In this document: in pieces, positions 27,658 to 37,164 of the stretch | Position numbering within the stretch: position 1 is the first letter of the stretch | How the letters are laid out: each line of letters opens with the position of its first letter | Source: AP-15 sp963781215 | Lineage (GTDB): Bacteria > Pseudomonadota > Alphaproteobacteria > ATCC43930 > CGMCC-115725 | Assembly (NCBI GenBank): GCA_963781215.1 | Contig: CAWAFE010000037.1 | Coordinates: 43,228 to 107,227, forward strand | Length of the DNA: 64,000 bases | Reading direction: 5' to 3' | The notes under the pieces: generated by a model | Told to the model about the DNA's origin: nothing | The model's database searches: none | What the model saw: only the letters and a program-made list of their open reading frames with translations | Made by a program: the position numbers and the translations under genes

Positions 27658-29706
27658 TCAGCCGCGCCGGCCGAGCCGGATGTCGAGCCAGCCCAGCGGG
27701 GTGACGACGGCCCGGTCGCCGGGGCGCAGCAGCACGGTGGTCATCGCCGATTCGACGATCGCCGGGCCCGGGATCGTCTGCGCCGGGGCGAGCGCGTCGA
27801 AATCGTAGACCGGGGCCGTGACCCAGCCGTCGAGCCAGATCTGCCGCTCGGCGCGGGGAGGAGTGGGCGGAGCCTCGGGCAGGGCGGGCTCCTGCGGCAA
27901 GGCCGAGAGGATGCCGGCGACCGCAACGCGTGCGTTGACCAGCACCGTCTCCTGGTCGGGAAGCGAATACGTGTAAAGCGCCTCGTGGCGGCGGTGGAAG
28001 CGCTCGACGATCTGCGGCAGTGGATCGGGCGCGGCCCAGTCGACATCGTCGAGCGGCACGGCGATTTCGAACACCTGCTCGCCATAGCGCATGTCGACCG
28101 ACCGCGTCGTCCGCACCGGCCCGTCGAACGACGTGCGCAGCCGCGCCAGCCCCTCCGCCTCCATCTCGTCGAAGAGCCCTTTGACCGTGCCGCCGTCGAG
28201 CGCCCTGGTGTCGCCGATATGGGTGCGCGCAACCTCGAAGCGCAGATCGGTCGCGAGCATGCCCCAGGCCGATAGTACCGCGGCGACCCGCGGCACGATC
28301 ACCCGTCCGAGGTCGAGCTGGCGCGCGATGTCGGTCGCGTGCAGCCCCGAGGCGCCGCCAAAGGCGAGGAGCGCGAATTGGCGAGGATCGACGCCGCGAC
28401 GCACCGAGACCAGCCGCACCCCCTCGGCCATGCTGGTGTTGACGACGCGATGGATGCCTTGCGCCGCCGCGAACCGGCCGATACCCAGTGCCGCGGCGAT
28501 CCGGTCGACCGCCGCGTCGGCGGCGGCGCGGTCGAGCCGGCGCCTGCCGCCCAAGAATGCCGCCGGGTCGAGATAGCCCAGCACCAGATTGGCGTCGGTC
28601 ACCGTCGCTTCGGTGCCGCCGCTACCGTAGCAGGCGGGGCCCGGGACGGCACCAGCGCTTTCCGGGCCGACATGCAGGATGCCGCCGGCGTCGACCCGGG
28701 CGATCGAGCCGCCGCCGGCGCCGATGCTGGCGATGTCGAGGCTATTGAGCGCGACCGTGTGGCCGGCGACCCGGCGACTCGCCACCAGGCTCGGACGGCC
28801 CGCGACGATCAGCGAGATGTCGGTGCTGGTCCCGCCCATGTCGAACGGGATCAAATTGCCTTCGCCGAGGAGGTTTGCGGCATAGACGCTGCCGGCGACC
28901 CCGCCGGCCGGCCCGGAGAGTACGGCACCCGCCGCGAGCCGGCCCGACTCGGCGATCGACGCCACCCCGCCATGCGACTGAATGATCAGGGTCGACCCGG
29001 CATAGCCGGCCTCGGCGAGACGCCGCTCCAGCCGGCCGAGATAGCGCGACAGCGCCGGCCCGACATAGGCGTTGACGATCGTCGTCGAGACCCGCTCGAA
29101 CTCCTTGATCTGCGGCAGCACCTCGGAGGAGAGCGAGACATATGCGCCGGTCAATTCGCGACCGACCGCCTCGCGGGTCGCGCGCTCGTGCACCGGGTCG
29201 CGATAGGCGTGCAGGTAACAGACCGCCACCGCCTCGACCTGCTCCCGCTGCAGCGCCGCGACCGCCTCGGTGAGCGAGACGGGGTCGAGCGGTGTGTCGA
29301 TCCGGCCGTCGGCGCGCAGCCGCTCCTTTACGCCGAGCCGCAATTTGCGCGGCACCAGCTGCTCCGGCGGCGGTAGGCGCAGATTGTAGCGGTCGTCCTT
29401 CAGCCCTTCGCGCATCTCGATGACGTCGCGATGGCCTGCAGTCGTCAGCAGCCCGACCCGGGCGCCCTTGCGCTCAAGGAGCGCGTTGGTCGCGACCGTG
29501 GTGCCGTGAACGATGCGCTCGGTCTGCGCCAACAGCGCAGCGAGATCGAGCCCCAGCGTGTCGGCGAGCAGCCTCAGCCCGTCGAGGACGCCGGTTGAGG
29601 GGTCGGCCGGGGTCGACGGCACCTTGGCGAGGGTGGCGCCGCCCGTATCGTCGACCGCGACGAGGTCGGTGAAGGTGCCGCCGACATCGATGCCGATTCG
29701 CTGCAA
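27658..29706 (-). CDS. hyuA: Hydantoinase/5-oxoprolinase A subunit, no B subunit adjacent
   Basis: A 682-residue ATP-dependent HyuA/OplAH alpha-type protein. RIGIDVGGTFTDLVAVD opens the actin-like ATPase fold, HGTTVATNALLERKG follows, and IPFDMGGTSTDISLI is the second phosphate motif; length is normal. No ATG fits. I choose the TTG at 29706 with GAGGGA upstream; the frame stays open far beyond without homology. HyuA normally works with HyuB, usually the next gene, but downstream lies a peptidase gene and upstream lies decayed DNA and an insertion sequence. It may be an orphan after loss of hyuB. Confidence 0.85.
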   Translation of the reverse strand: MQRIGIDVGGTFTDLVAVDDTGGATLAKVPSTPADPSTGVLDGLRLLADTLGLDLAALLAQTERIVHGTTVATNALLERKGARVGLLTTAGHRDVIEMREGLKDDRYNLRLPPPEQLVPRKLRLGVKERLRADGRIDTPLDPVSLTEAVAALQREQVEAVAVCYLHAYRDPVHERATREAVGRELTGAYVSLSSEVLPQIKEFERVSTTIVNAYVGPALSRYLGRLERRLAEAGYAGSTLIIQSHGGVASIAESGRLAAGAVLSGPAGGVAGSVYAANLLGEGNLIPFDMGGTSTDISLIVAGRPSLVASRRVAGHTVALNSLDIASIGAGGGSIARVDAGGILHVGPESAGAVPGPACYGSGGTEATVTDANLVLGYLDPAAFLGGRRRLDRAAADAAVDRIAAALGIGRFAAAQGIHRVVNTSMAEGVRLVSVRRGVDPRQFALLAFGGASGLHATDIARQLDLGRVIVPRVAAVLSAWGMLATDLRFEVARTHIGDTRALDGGTVKGLFDEMEAEGLARLRTSFDGPVRTTRSVDMRYGEQVFEIAVPLDDVDWAAPDPLPQIVERFHRRHEALYTYSLPDQETVLVNARVAVAGILSALPQEPALPEAPPTPPRAERQIWLDGWVTAPVYDFDALAPAQTIPGPAIVESAMTTVLLRPGDRAVVTPLGWLDIRLGRRG

Positions 29707-29920
29707 GGCTCGCCATCCCTCAGCTATCAAAGAGTGAGCCGCCGGCTGCCGGCCGACATGCCGACGAGAGGCCCGCGCCCTTGCCGGCCGACGGCGCGGC
29801 CCGGCAGCACCGCAATGGCGGCCAGCGCGATCGCGCACCATAAGTCCACACGACGGCCCGTCATCGCAACCTCCATAGGCAGCGCTGCTCCGCTCCGAGT
29901 GAATGACAGAGGGCCGTCCC

Positions 29921-30050
29921 TCATCCCTCCGGCAACCCGGCTTTGCGCAGGCCTTCAAGCATGTGGGCGTGGTCTTCCGTCCGCGTCCATGGCGGGCGGG
30001 CGCGCATATACATCTCGAAGGCCACCGGCGCGGTCGCGACAGCCCTTGCC
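29921..30050 (-). pseudogene. C-terminal fragment of a TPR/cyclase-like protein
   Basis: The minus strand ends in about 40 coding-like residues, AFEMYMRARPPWTRTEDHAH followed by MLEGLRKAGLPEG and a stop at 29921. This resembles the C-terminal tail of adenylate/guanylate cyclase-type proteins with TPR repeats (typically RPPWYRPEDH...LRKAGLPE). Nothing upstream in the same frame continues the similarity, because the plus-strand amidohydrolase fragment takes over. It is best read as a gene remnant. Confidence 0.4.
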
Positions 30051-30074
30051 GACGCTTCCTTCGCTTCTCCCTGT

Positions 30075-30240
30075 CGATCGAGCTGGCCGAGAGCGGCGGC
30101 GAGATCGGCGTCGTCGCCTCGGGCGCCCGCGCCGATTTGATCGCCGTCGACGGCGACCCGCTCGCCGATATCGCGCTCCTCGACGGCCAGGGCGAGCACC
30201 TGACCCACATCATGAAGGACGCGTGTTCTACAAGCGGTAA
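30075..30240 (+). pseudogene. C-terminal fragment of an amidohydrolase
   Basis: The plus strand encodes GEIGVVASGARADLIAVDGD and then PLADIALLDGQGEHLTHIMKD, the characteristic C-terminal beta-sandwich of metal-dependent amidohydrolases. The expected ending GVFYKR-stop is present, but one base out of frame: insertion of a single G after position 30221 would restore it. The catalytic barrel is absent. A truncated and frameshifted relic next to the insertion sequence. Confidence 0.6.
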
Positions 30241-30553
30241 AGCCAAACCTGGCGCCTCTCGGAAGATCATCGACCCCGACCAGACCGTGGCGCCGTGGCG
30301 CCGCCCTCGTACGCCTTCGCCGCCCCGCGGCGTGCGCTCTGGCCCGCTGCTTTCGCTGTTATCTGCAGAGAATCTACAGCGAACCGCCCCTTGCATGCGC
30401 CAGCCGGCGCCCCTACCCGCGCCACCGTCGACGGCGTAGCGGTACGATATGATTATGGCTATTTTTCCATCGGCGTGCCCGGATGCCACCAAGCGAGGCT
30501 CATGCGCGCCGCCGCGCGTGAGGAGCTTCCGCAAATGTGTCCACCAGATAAAG

Positions 30554-32092
30554 ATGTCACTGTTTCTGCCATTTAGAAATGTCACCCGCACAGCGGCTGG
30601 GGTCGGGCGGCGGGCGGGCGCGGAGCCCCCGGCGCAGCGCAGCGCCCGACCGGCGCCCGATGCACCGCGCTCGAAGCCGCACCGGGTTGTTTTACCGAGT
30701 GGCGTCAGCCGCTCGGCTCGTAGAAAAGCTCAGCCAACCTTGAAGAGACGGGCATCGCGCTGATCGCGCCGGCGCGGCGCCTTCCTGCTGCGAGGCTCAG
30801 CCCGTGCAATCTGCTGCTCACGGATGAAGGCGAGAGCGGCGCTGAGCCGCTTGTTCTCGACAATCTCGGCCTGCGAGACCTGACGCAGCTTGTCAAAGGT
30901 GCGGTAGTAGGCAAGCTCCACACCCTTGTAACGGATCGATAGCCGGCCATCGGGATAATCGAACACGGTGACCCGCTTGCCGATCGCCGCCTTGGCCTGC
31001 TCGCTCGGTTCCAAAACAAAGATCACCTTGTCGTATTGGAGGGTCAGTGCCTGCGACAGCGTGCGCTCCTCCTTCCAGGCGAAAGCGTCCTCCAGATCGT
31101 CGCCGGCATGCAGCGGCCGATGCAAATCCTTGGCGTTCTCCGGCGACTTGGCAAAGCGCGCGTTGTAGTCGGCGATGAACGCCGGAAGCAGGACATTGCC
31201 CTCGGCCAGGCTGGACGCGCCGGCAAGCCGAAGCTCCTTGACCAAGCGGTCCTGCAAGGTCTTGTGCGCCCGCTCGACCCGACCCTTCGCCTGGCTCGAA
31301 TTGGCGCAGATGATGTCGATGTTGAGCGCATCGAGCGCACGGCCGAACTGGGTCATCCCGTCGCCGCCGAGCGCGCCCTCATGGTTGACGCGAAAGACGC
31401 CGTGCTTGTCGCTGTAGAACGCGACCGGCTTGCCCCAAGCCTCCAGATAGGCGCGGGTCGCGTGGAAATAGGCAAACGTCGATTCGCTCTCGACAAACTG
31501 GAGGTGCATCAGCCGACTCGTCGCATCGTCAACGAACACCAGAAGCGTGCATTGCGGCCCGCGATCCTCAAACCACCAATGCTCGCACCCGTCGATCTGC
31601 ACCAGCTCGCCGACGCACTCGCGCCGAGAACGCGGCGGGTGAGCCCGTTTGCGACGCTGCTTGCGATCGAGCCACAGCCCGTCCGCTATCATCCACTTGC
31701 GCACCGTCTCGCGGCCGAGAACGATCCTGTGTACCTCAGCCAGCTTCTCCGCCGCCAAGGTCGGGCCGAAATCCCAATATCGCTCGCGAATGATCCCAAG
31801 CACCTCGGCGCGAAGCACCGCGGGCTTGCGGCGGTTGCTCGGGCAGCCGCGCCGTTTCGAAATCAGACCCGCCGGACCCTCGCTCCGATAGGCCTTCAGC
31901 AGCCGAAACACCTGACGCCGCTCAAGTCCCAGCAGTTCCGCCGCCGTCGCCGTCGTCAATCGGCGCCGATCCAAGTCCCGCAACAGCTCAAGCCGTGCCA
32001 GCTCCCCATCGCTCATCAGCCGTACCGTCACCCCAGACACCCCCCGCAAAATCTTCGCGGAGTGTCATCACTATCTGGCAGAGGGGTGACAT
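30554..32092 (-). mobile_element. ISNCY (IS1202-group) insertion sequence
   Basis: An element of about 1.54 kb with one transposase gene. Imperfect terminal inverted repeats of about 32 bp are visible: the left end at 30554 reads ATGTCAC then TCTGCCA, and the complement of the right end at 32092 reads ATGTCACCC then TCTGCCA, with further matching TAG, ATG and CAC. No clear target duplication is seen. It inserted between the decayed amidohydrolase side and an AT-rich segment. Confidence 0.75.
30730..32016 (-). CDS. ISNCY family transposase
   Basis: A 428-residue DDE transposase. An N-terminal helix-turn-helix (LTTATAAELLGLERRQVFRLLKAY, about 20-43) is followed by the catalytic core with D142 in QIDGCEHWW, D203 in FYSDKHGVF and E248 in KGRVERAHKTLQDRL. 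The frame is open to a TTG at 32049; I use the ATG at 32016 (MSDGELARLE), which is the usual start in this group. No disabling mutation is visible, so the element may be active. Confidence 0.9.
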   Translation of the reverse strand: MSDGELARLELLRDLDRRRLTTATAAELLGLERRQVFRLLKAYRSEGPAGLISKRRGCPSNRRKPAVLRAEVLGIIRERYWDFGPTLAAEKLAEVHRIVLGRETVRKWMIADGLWLDRKQRRKRAHPPRSRRECVGELVQIDGCEHWWFEDRGPQCTLLVFVDDATSRLMHLQFVESESTFAYFHATRAYLEAWGKPVAFYSDKHGVFRVNHEGALGGDGMTQFGRALDALNIDIICANSSQAKGRVERAHKTLQDRLVKELRLAGASSLAEGNVLLPAFIADYNARFAKSPENAKDLHRPLHAGDDLEDAFAWKEERTLSQALTLQYDKVIFVLEPSEQAKAAIGKRVTVFDYPDGRLSIRYKGVELAYYRTFDKLRQVSQAEIVENKRLSAALAFIREQQIARAEPRSRKAPRRRDQRDARLFKVG

Positions 32093-33003
32093 TTTGATCG
32101 AGCGCCTACAGCAAAAAGACGCATAAGGTGCATTATGGAAAATCACGGGATCTGGGCGCTCCGCACCCCCTGGCATTAATGTGAACACACTCACCGTCGT
32201 TGCATTGATCACAGAACGTCTCATGCCGCGGTTTAAGTTCTCGCTGCTCTATACGATTGGCAGCAACTCCTACCTGCCGCTGGGAGGGCACACCAGGAAC
32301 TCGAAACCTTGTGATATATCACGCTGAGCCTTTGGGATAAGTAACCATGGTAGTCTCCATATATAATAGGAAGTGATGTTGGTATCGGGTTCATGTCTGT
32401 TGTGTGCGACCACTGCCGGTCGATACATCAATGTAAGACCTGTAATCTGAGATGATCAAACCCGTATTCCTGCAATCTATTAAGCTCATCGAATCGCCAG
32501 ATTGTAGCGCTTGCAGTGAATTTTGCCCTGCGTCACCCATCGATACCACGCGGGCATCGAAAAGGTTATCTATGCGTGGAAAGAAGAGCAACGACAGAGT
32601 AATATAGCTGCTAAGTGCGCTTGTCCAGTTGTGCCAGTAGTTAACGGTGAGAGGATGGGCGGAACTACATATCCCCGCAAAATATTAAAAGACGATTATC
32701 TTCTGCGCGGTTGCTTCAATCCATGACAAAACAACCACCACTAAAAGTTGCCGAGCTATCCCAGCTATAGGGGACAGAGGACGATTTGAAATAAAGGATG
32801 CAAACGGAGCCATTTCTCCTTATTAATCGCTCCCATAATCGTTGTGCCAATGGAAACGGCGCACGAGCATAGATCAGGGTTGGTCTGCATCTGCTTTGCG
32901 AGGTGGCGTGCAGATGTGTGAGTGAGCTTCACCCTAGCTCGCGACTCTGCACGCTTCTCCGCGATAACCTACTTTTGATAAATGCACCGGGTATTCAACC
33001 GGC
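32093..33003. other. AT-rich segment without recognisable genes
   Basis: About 0.9 kb directly right of the insertion sequence, visibly poorer in G+C than the rest of the window. Two short frames of about 66 residues overlap near 32391-32726 on opposite strands, but neither has a ribosome site or family motif that I recognise. It ends at the truncated short ORF next to the resolvase pseudogene. It is probably residual imported plasmid- or phage-like DNA. Confidence 0.5.
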
Positions 33004-33141
33004 TCAAAGGCTATAGAGAACACTTACAACGGAATTGCGGATCGGTGCCGGGATGCCCGTGACTAAATCGCCAATGGCATCGCCCACGACGGATGGCAGG
33101 CTGCTAACCTCGCTGCCCTCTCCTTCCGGCTCCTCGCTCAT
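33004..33141 (-). CDS. Truncated short ORF, N-terminus of a larger protein (possibly DUF2806)
   Basis: An ATG at 33141 preceded by GAGGAGG at ideal spacing starts a 45-residue frame: MSEEPEGEGSEVSSLPSVVG, then DAIGDLVTGIPAPIRNSVVS, then VLYSL and a stop. The acidic start and the LVTGIPAPIR stretch remind me of the N-terminus of DUF2806-type proteins, which continue for more than 200 residues. Here the similarity stops where the AT-rich segment begins, so this is probably a truncated gene. It follows the resolvase pseudogene by 55 bp on the same strand. Confidence 0.4.
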   Translation of the reverse strand: MSEEPEGEGSEVSSLPSVVGDAIGDLVTGIPAPIRNSVVSVLYSL

Positions 33142-33195
33142 GCCGCTAACCTCCTCGTCGCGCGGTTCGGGGGATGCCCCGGCCCAAGTGGCTAG

Positions 33196-33761
33196 TTACT
33201 CGAGCCGCGAAATCGTCGCACGGCCCACGTTGTAGCTTTTCGCCAGTTCTTTGAGCGTCGCGCCCTCGGCCTGCCGCCGCCGTGCTTCCATCTGCTGCTG
33301 CGGCGTGAGCTTCGGCGGTCGCCCCATGTGTTGCCCCCGCGCCTTCGCCCGGCTGCGGCCCTCTGCCGTCCGGGTGCGAATAAGTCGCGCTCTACGTCTG
33401 CCAGTCCCCCGAGGACGGTAATCATCAGCCGCCCGGTGCTGGTGGATGTGTCGGCCCACGCCTCCGCCAGTTACCGAAATTGCCCGCCCGCGTCCGCGAT
33501 CTGCTTGACGATGGCGAACAGGTCGAAGGTCGAGCGGGCCAAGCGGTCGATTCGCGTCACCGTCACCACGTCGCCGGGGGCGAGACTTCTCAGCATCCGC
33601 AGAAGTTCGCGCCGGTCAGCCTGCGCACCGCTTGCCTTCTCGCGGTAAATCTTGGCGCACCCGTCCCGGCGTAGCTGGTCAAGCTGCGCGTCGAGCGTCT
33701 GCCCGTAGGTGCTCACGCGGGCGTAGCCAAGACGGCGGGTTGCGGGTTCTGATTCGGGCAT
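33196..33761 (-). pseudogene. Serine recombinase (resolvase/invertase), inactivated
   Basis: The N-terminal catalytic domain is clear: RRLGYARVSTYGQTLDAQLD with the catalytic serine in ARVS, then GDVVTVTRIDRLARSTFDLF. The frame hits a TAA at 33471 after GGQFR. Beyond it the same frame continues the family sequence (LAEAWADTSTSTGRLMITVL, then GGLADVERDL). A frameshift near 33395 then moves to another frame, which reads RTRTAEGRSRAKARGQHMGR and ends in a helix-turn-helix KELAKSYNVGRATISRL, stop at 33196. One nonsense change and one frameshift, so not functional as a full protein. It probably resolved or inverted a lost plasmid or transposon. Confidence 0.85.
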
Positions 33762-33996
33762 ATCTTCCGGTTACCATAACCCGTTGAAAATACGGGGTCA
33801 ACGAAAGTGCCGATAGGCTTTTCATCCTTCAGCACACCTGCCTGTGTTGCGACTTAGGAAGCCCTGCCGACGGCCCGATACCTTGCACCGAGCTTAAATT
33901 TCTCTGAATATGGCAGGGCGCGCCGGCCCATGCTGACAACGAGGGCAACATGGAACCGACGGTGCACGGATGAGTAGGTGCCAGGGACGAGCAGTC

Positions 33997-35670
33997 ATGA
34001 GATCGAGCGACTTCAAGGTGGCCCGGGACTTCCTGCTGGAGAGCCGAACCGATGGGCGCCGCGCCGTCGAAAACTTTCGGTGGCCAGAACCGGCGTCTTT
34101 TAACTGGGCGTTGGACTGGTTCGACGTGGAGCTGGCCCGCGGGTCGCTGAGCGACAAGCCCGCACTGCACGTCCTCGGCGAACACGCCGAAGAGGTGAGC
34201 TTCGCCGGGATAGCCGCACGCTCTAGCCGGGTTGCCAACGGGCTGCGGCGACTCGGCGTCCGGCGCGGCGACCGGATCCTGCTAATGACCGGCAGTGTCA
34301 CACCCCACTGGGAAACTATGCTCGCGGCCATGAAGCTGGGTGCGGTCGTGATCCCATCCACCCTGCTATTGACCGCAGCCGACTTGGCCGAGCGGGTCGC
34401 GCGCGCCCGCGTCCGCTGTGTAATCGTCCCCATCGCCGAGGCTCACAAGTTCGCTGGTCTCGGTGGTAATGTTCTCCGCGTCTGCCTCGGTGACCCGCCG
34501 CCGGATTGGACGTCCTTTGATTCGCTGCACGACGCATCGGAAGAGTTCGAGCCGGATGGGGAGACACGGCCGAACGACCCGATGCTGCTCTACTTCACCT
34601 CAGGCACCACCTCGCGGCCAAAGATGGTGCTGCACAGCCACCGCAGCTACACGGTCGGCCACCTCTCCACGATGTACTGGATCGGCGCCCGGCCCGGCGA
34701 ACGGCACATGGCAATCGGCGCACCGGGCTGGGCGGGACACAGCTACATGGCCCTGTTCGGCCCGTGGAATGCTGGGGCAACCATCGTAGTGCTTAACCAG
34801 TCGCGCTTCGACGCGCGCGTCGTACTCGATGCGCTCGTCGAGCACCGCGTGGACACGTTCTTCGCCCCACCGACGGTCTGGCGAATGCTGCTGCAGCAGG
34901 ACCTGTCGGCCTGGCCTGTGGTTCTGCGGGAGGCGGTGTCCGGTGGCGAGCCTTTGAACCCGGAGGTGATTGAGCAGGTCCAGCGAACCTGGGGTATTAC
35001 GGTCCGTGACGGCTGGGGACAAACCGAGATGACCAGTCAGATTGCCAACGTCCCCGCCCAGCCCGTAAACCTCGGCGCCATGGGGTGCCCCTTGCCTGGC
35101 TGCTCGGTGGCAATTCTGGATGAGGAAGGCCGGGAAGTCGAAGAGGGGGAACTAGCCCTGCCGATGTCGCCACGGCCGCCAGGCCTGATGCTAGGCTACC
35201 TGGAAGACGACGACACCCTGCAGCCGATCCAGGGGCCCTACTTCCGCACCGGAGATGCCGTGCAGCGAAACTCCGACGGGACCTATGTTTACGTTGGCCG
35301 GGTGGATGATGTCTTCAAGTCGTCGGGTTATCGCATTAGCCCCTTCGAACTGGAGAGCGTTCTGGTCGAGCACCCCGCCGTAGTCGAGGCCGCAGTCGTA
35401 CCCAGCCCTGACCCGCTGCGTCTGGCAGTGCCGAAGGCCTTCGTCGCACTGGCCGCCGCGCATGAGCCGACACGCGACACGGCGGCGTCCATCTTCCGGC
35501 ACATTCGCGACCGTCTCGCTCCTTACAAGCGGGTCCGCCGGATCGCCTTCACGGAGGAACTGCCGAAGACGGTCTCGGGCAAAATCCGCCGCGCAGAGCT
35601 GCGCCGCGGCGAGGCGGCTCGCGGGGCTACCCCCCGCCCCGCGGACGAGTTCAGGGAGGAAGACATGTGA
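33997..35670 (+). CDS. AMP-dependent acyl-CoA synthetase
   Basis: Adenylates a carboxylic acid and transfers it to CoA. The 557-residue protein has the AMP-binding P-loop LLYFTSGTTSRPKMVLHSH (about 197-215), DGWGQTEMT near 340, YFRTGD near 413 and the C-terminal KTVSGKIRRAELR with the catalytic lysine. The region RDFLLESRTDGRRAV and FNWALDWFD at the start are typical of medium-chain or benzoate-type synthetases. I use the ATG at 33997 rather than one nine codons upstream, since a GGGA site lies before it. Substrate not inferable. It stands alone beside the decayed recombinase, so it may be part of the acquired segment. Confidence 0.9.
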   Translation: MRSSDFKVARDFLLESRTDGRRAVENFRWPEPASFNWALDWFDVELARGSLSDKPALHVLGEHAEEVSFAGIAARSSRVANGLRRLGVRRGDRILLMTGSVTPHWETMLAAMKLGAVVIPSTLLLTAADLAERVARARVRCVIVPIAEAHKFAGLGGNVLRVCLGDPPPDWTSFDSLHDASEEFEPDGETRPNDPMLLYFTSGTTSRPKMVLHSHRSYTVGHLSTMYWIGARPGERHMAIGAPGWAGHSYMALFGPWNAGATIVVLNQSRFDARVVLDALVEHRVDTFFAPPTVWRMLLQQDLSAWPVVLREAVSGGEPLNPEVIEQVQRTWGITVRDGWGQTEMTSQIANVPAQPVNLGAMGCPLPGCSVAILDEEGREVEEGELALPMSPRPPGLMLGYLEDDDTLQPIQGPYFRTGDAVQRNSDGTYVYVGRVDDVFKSSGYRISPFELESVLVEHPAVVEAAVVPSPDPLRLAVPKAFVALAAAHEPTRDTAASIFRHIRDRLAPYKRVRRIAFTEELPKTVSGKIRRAELRRGEAARGATPRPADEFREEDM

Positions 35671-36143
35671 TCGATCACCGGACCGGAATGAGATTTTTTA
35701 ACACAGCCGGGTGATCGACGCCGGCTGACGCCTTGCCCGCTGTCATTAACGGTTCTTGTCGTGCAATTGTTTGATGGTGCGTTGTAATTCGGCGGCGACA
35801 TTCTCGAAGCCCTGGCGCTCAACCTGCGAGCACCGCGTGATCTCCTCGGCCGTCCAGTTCTCGCGCCTGTTGGTCGCGGTCAAAGGCGCATAAGCGCCAT
35901 TCTGGAAAACCGGCCTGTCCCTCTCAAATACCCTCGTTTTTGAGAGGGTATGTCGAGGTACCGCAACGGACGATCCGGGGAGCCCTACGGGCGCACGATC
36001 GGAGTGGCGGAACCTGCGCGGGCGGCCCCCTGTCGGATCAACCGGCTTTCTGGACAACCCTCGCAGGAGGCATATCTTTAGCGCGCTCCAAACGGGGTGC
36101 CCGCATCCTCGATACCGGAAGACAGAAGAGGCATCGTACCCCG
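35671..36143. other. Gap with a 10-bp perfect hairpin; possible short minus-strand frame
   Basis: A 470-bp gap between the acyl-CoA synthetase and DUF4239 genes. It contains CCCTCTCAAA at 35919-35928 and its exact reverse complement at 35939-35948. A minus-strand frame ends at 35746 with the coding-like stretch ENWTAEEITRCSQVERQGFE before LHDKNR. I recognise no family and its start is unclear, so I do not call a gene. Confidence 0.35.
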
Positions 36144-36902
36144 GTGACATTCGCCATCGCCTCGGTCGTTTTTGGCTGTTCCTTCGGCGCCGCCCTCATC
36201 GGAATGATCCTGCACGTCAAATTGCCAGACCATCATCTGGACACGGATTCGCGGGATGTCGTGAAGCTGATCATGGGCCTGATCGCCACCATGTCCGCGC
36301 TGGTGCTCAGCCTGCTCATCGCATCCGCGAAAAGCTCCTACGACCAGCAGAAGAATGAACTGAACGCGCTCTCCGCCAACATCGTCCTGCTCGACCGGAC
36401 GCTTGAATTTTACGGGCCAGACGCGAAGGCGGACCGTGAAAGGCTGCGCGATGTTGTCCGGCAAACGCATGACCGGATTTGGTCGCCGCAGGGCGTCCGG
36501 CCGGAGAACCTCGACTCCAGGGCAACACGAGCCTCGGTAAGCGCTAACATCGAGCAACTCCTAAGCCTCTCGCCAAAAACCGATGTGGAACGGATGATGC
36601 AGAGCCGGGCCGTGCAAGAGTCGGAAAGCATCGGGCGATCACGTCTGCTGATGGTCGCGCAGCTAGGCAGCTCGATCTCATGGCCGTTCCTGACGGTGCT
36701 GGTTTTCTGGATCTGCGTGCTGTTTCTCGGCTTCGGTCTGTTCGCGCGCTTTAATGTGACGGTGGCCGTGGCGCTGTTGGTGGGCGCACTCTCGGTCGCG
36801 GGTGCGATTTTCCTTATCTTGGAGTTGAACGACCCCTACCGCGGCCTCATGCGTATCTCCGACGAGCCCTTGCGCAGCGCGATAGCCCAGCTCGGCCGGT
36901 AG
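36144..36902 (+). CDS. DUF4239-like membrane protein
   Basis: A 252-residue membrane protein. Two helices lie near the N-terminus (about 2-24 and 43-66), a soluble middle runs to about 170 (KSSYDQQKNELNALSANIVLLDRTLEFYG), and two helices follow at about 180-230. The order and the LDRTL..YGPDAK stretch fit DUF4239, which has no known function. The start is taken as the GTG at 36144; no ATG lies in frame between it and distant upstream sequence. No operon partner is visible. Confidence 0.65.
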   Translation: MTFAIASVVFGCSFGAALIGMILHVKLPDHHLDTDSRDVVKLIMGLIATMSALVLSLLIASAKSSYDQQKNELNALSANIVLLDRTLEFYGPDAKADRERLRDVVRQTHDRIWSPQGVRPENLDSRATRASVSANIEQLLSLSPKTDVERMMQSRAVQESESIGRSRLLMVAQLGSSISWPFLTVLVFWICVLFLGFGLFARFNVTVAVALLVGALSVAGAIFLILELNDPYRGLMRISDEPLRSAIAQLGR

Positions 36903-37164
36903 CGCGGCCTCCTGATCAGCATCTTGTGTTTCTATTGACGCCGCGCGACGTAACCGTGTCGCGTAATGGGCAATCTGGAAAGTGAGAGGGCGGCCCGCGC
37001 GCGGCTGTTTGCGCGACAGTTAACCCGCCGAAAACGCTGCCGCGCTCGGCCTTCCCGAAATCGTTGAAGTTTGCACGATGTCACAACCCTTTTGAGAGCA
37101 TCCTCCGGGCTTTATTCTCCCCTGCCTGCATAGGGCCGGCTGGCGAAACGAAGGATCGGAGAAC

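Noticed and set aside
29706..30591. N-terminal extension of hyuA by about 295 codons
   Set aside because: The frame is open, but the residues do not match any HyuA; the segment overlaps two other gene fragments in other frames. The TTG at 29706 places the ATPase motif at the N-terminus as in relatives.
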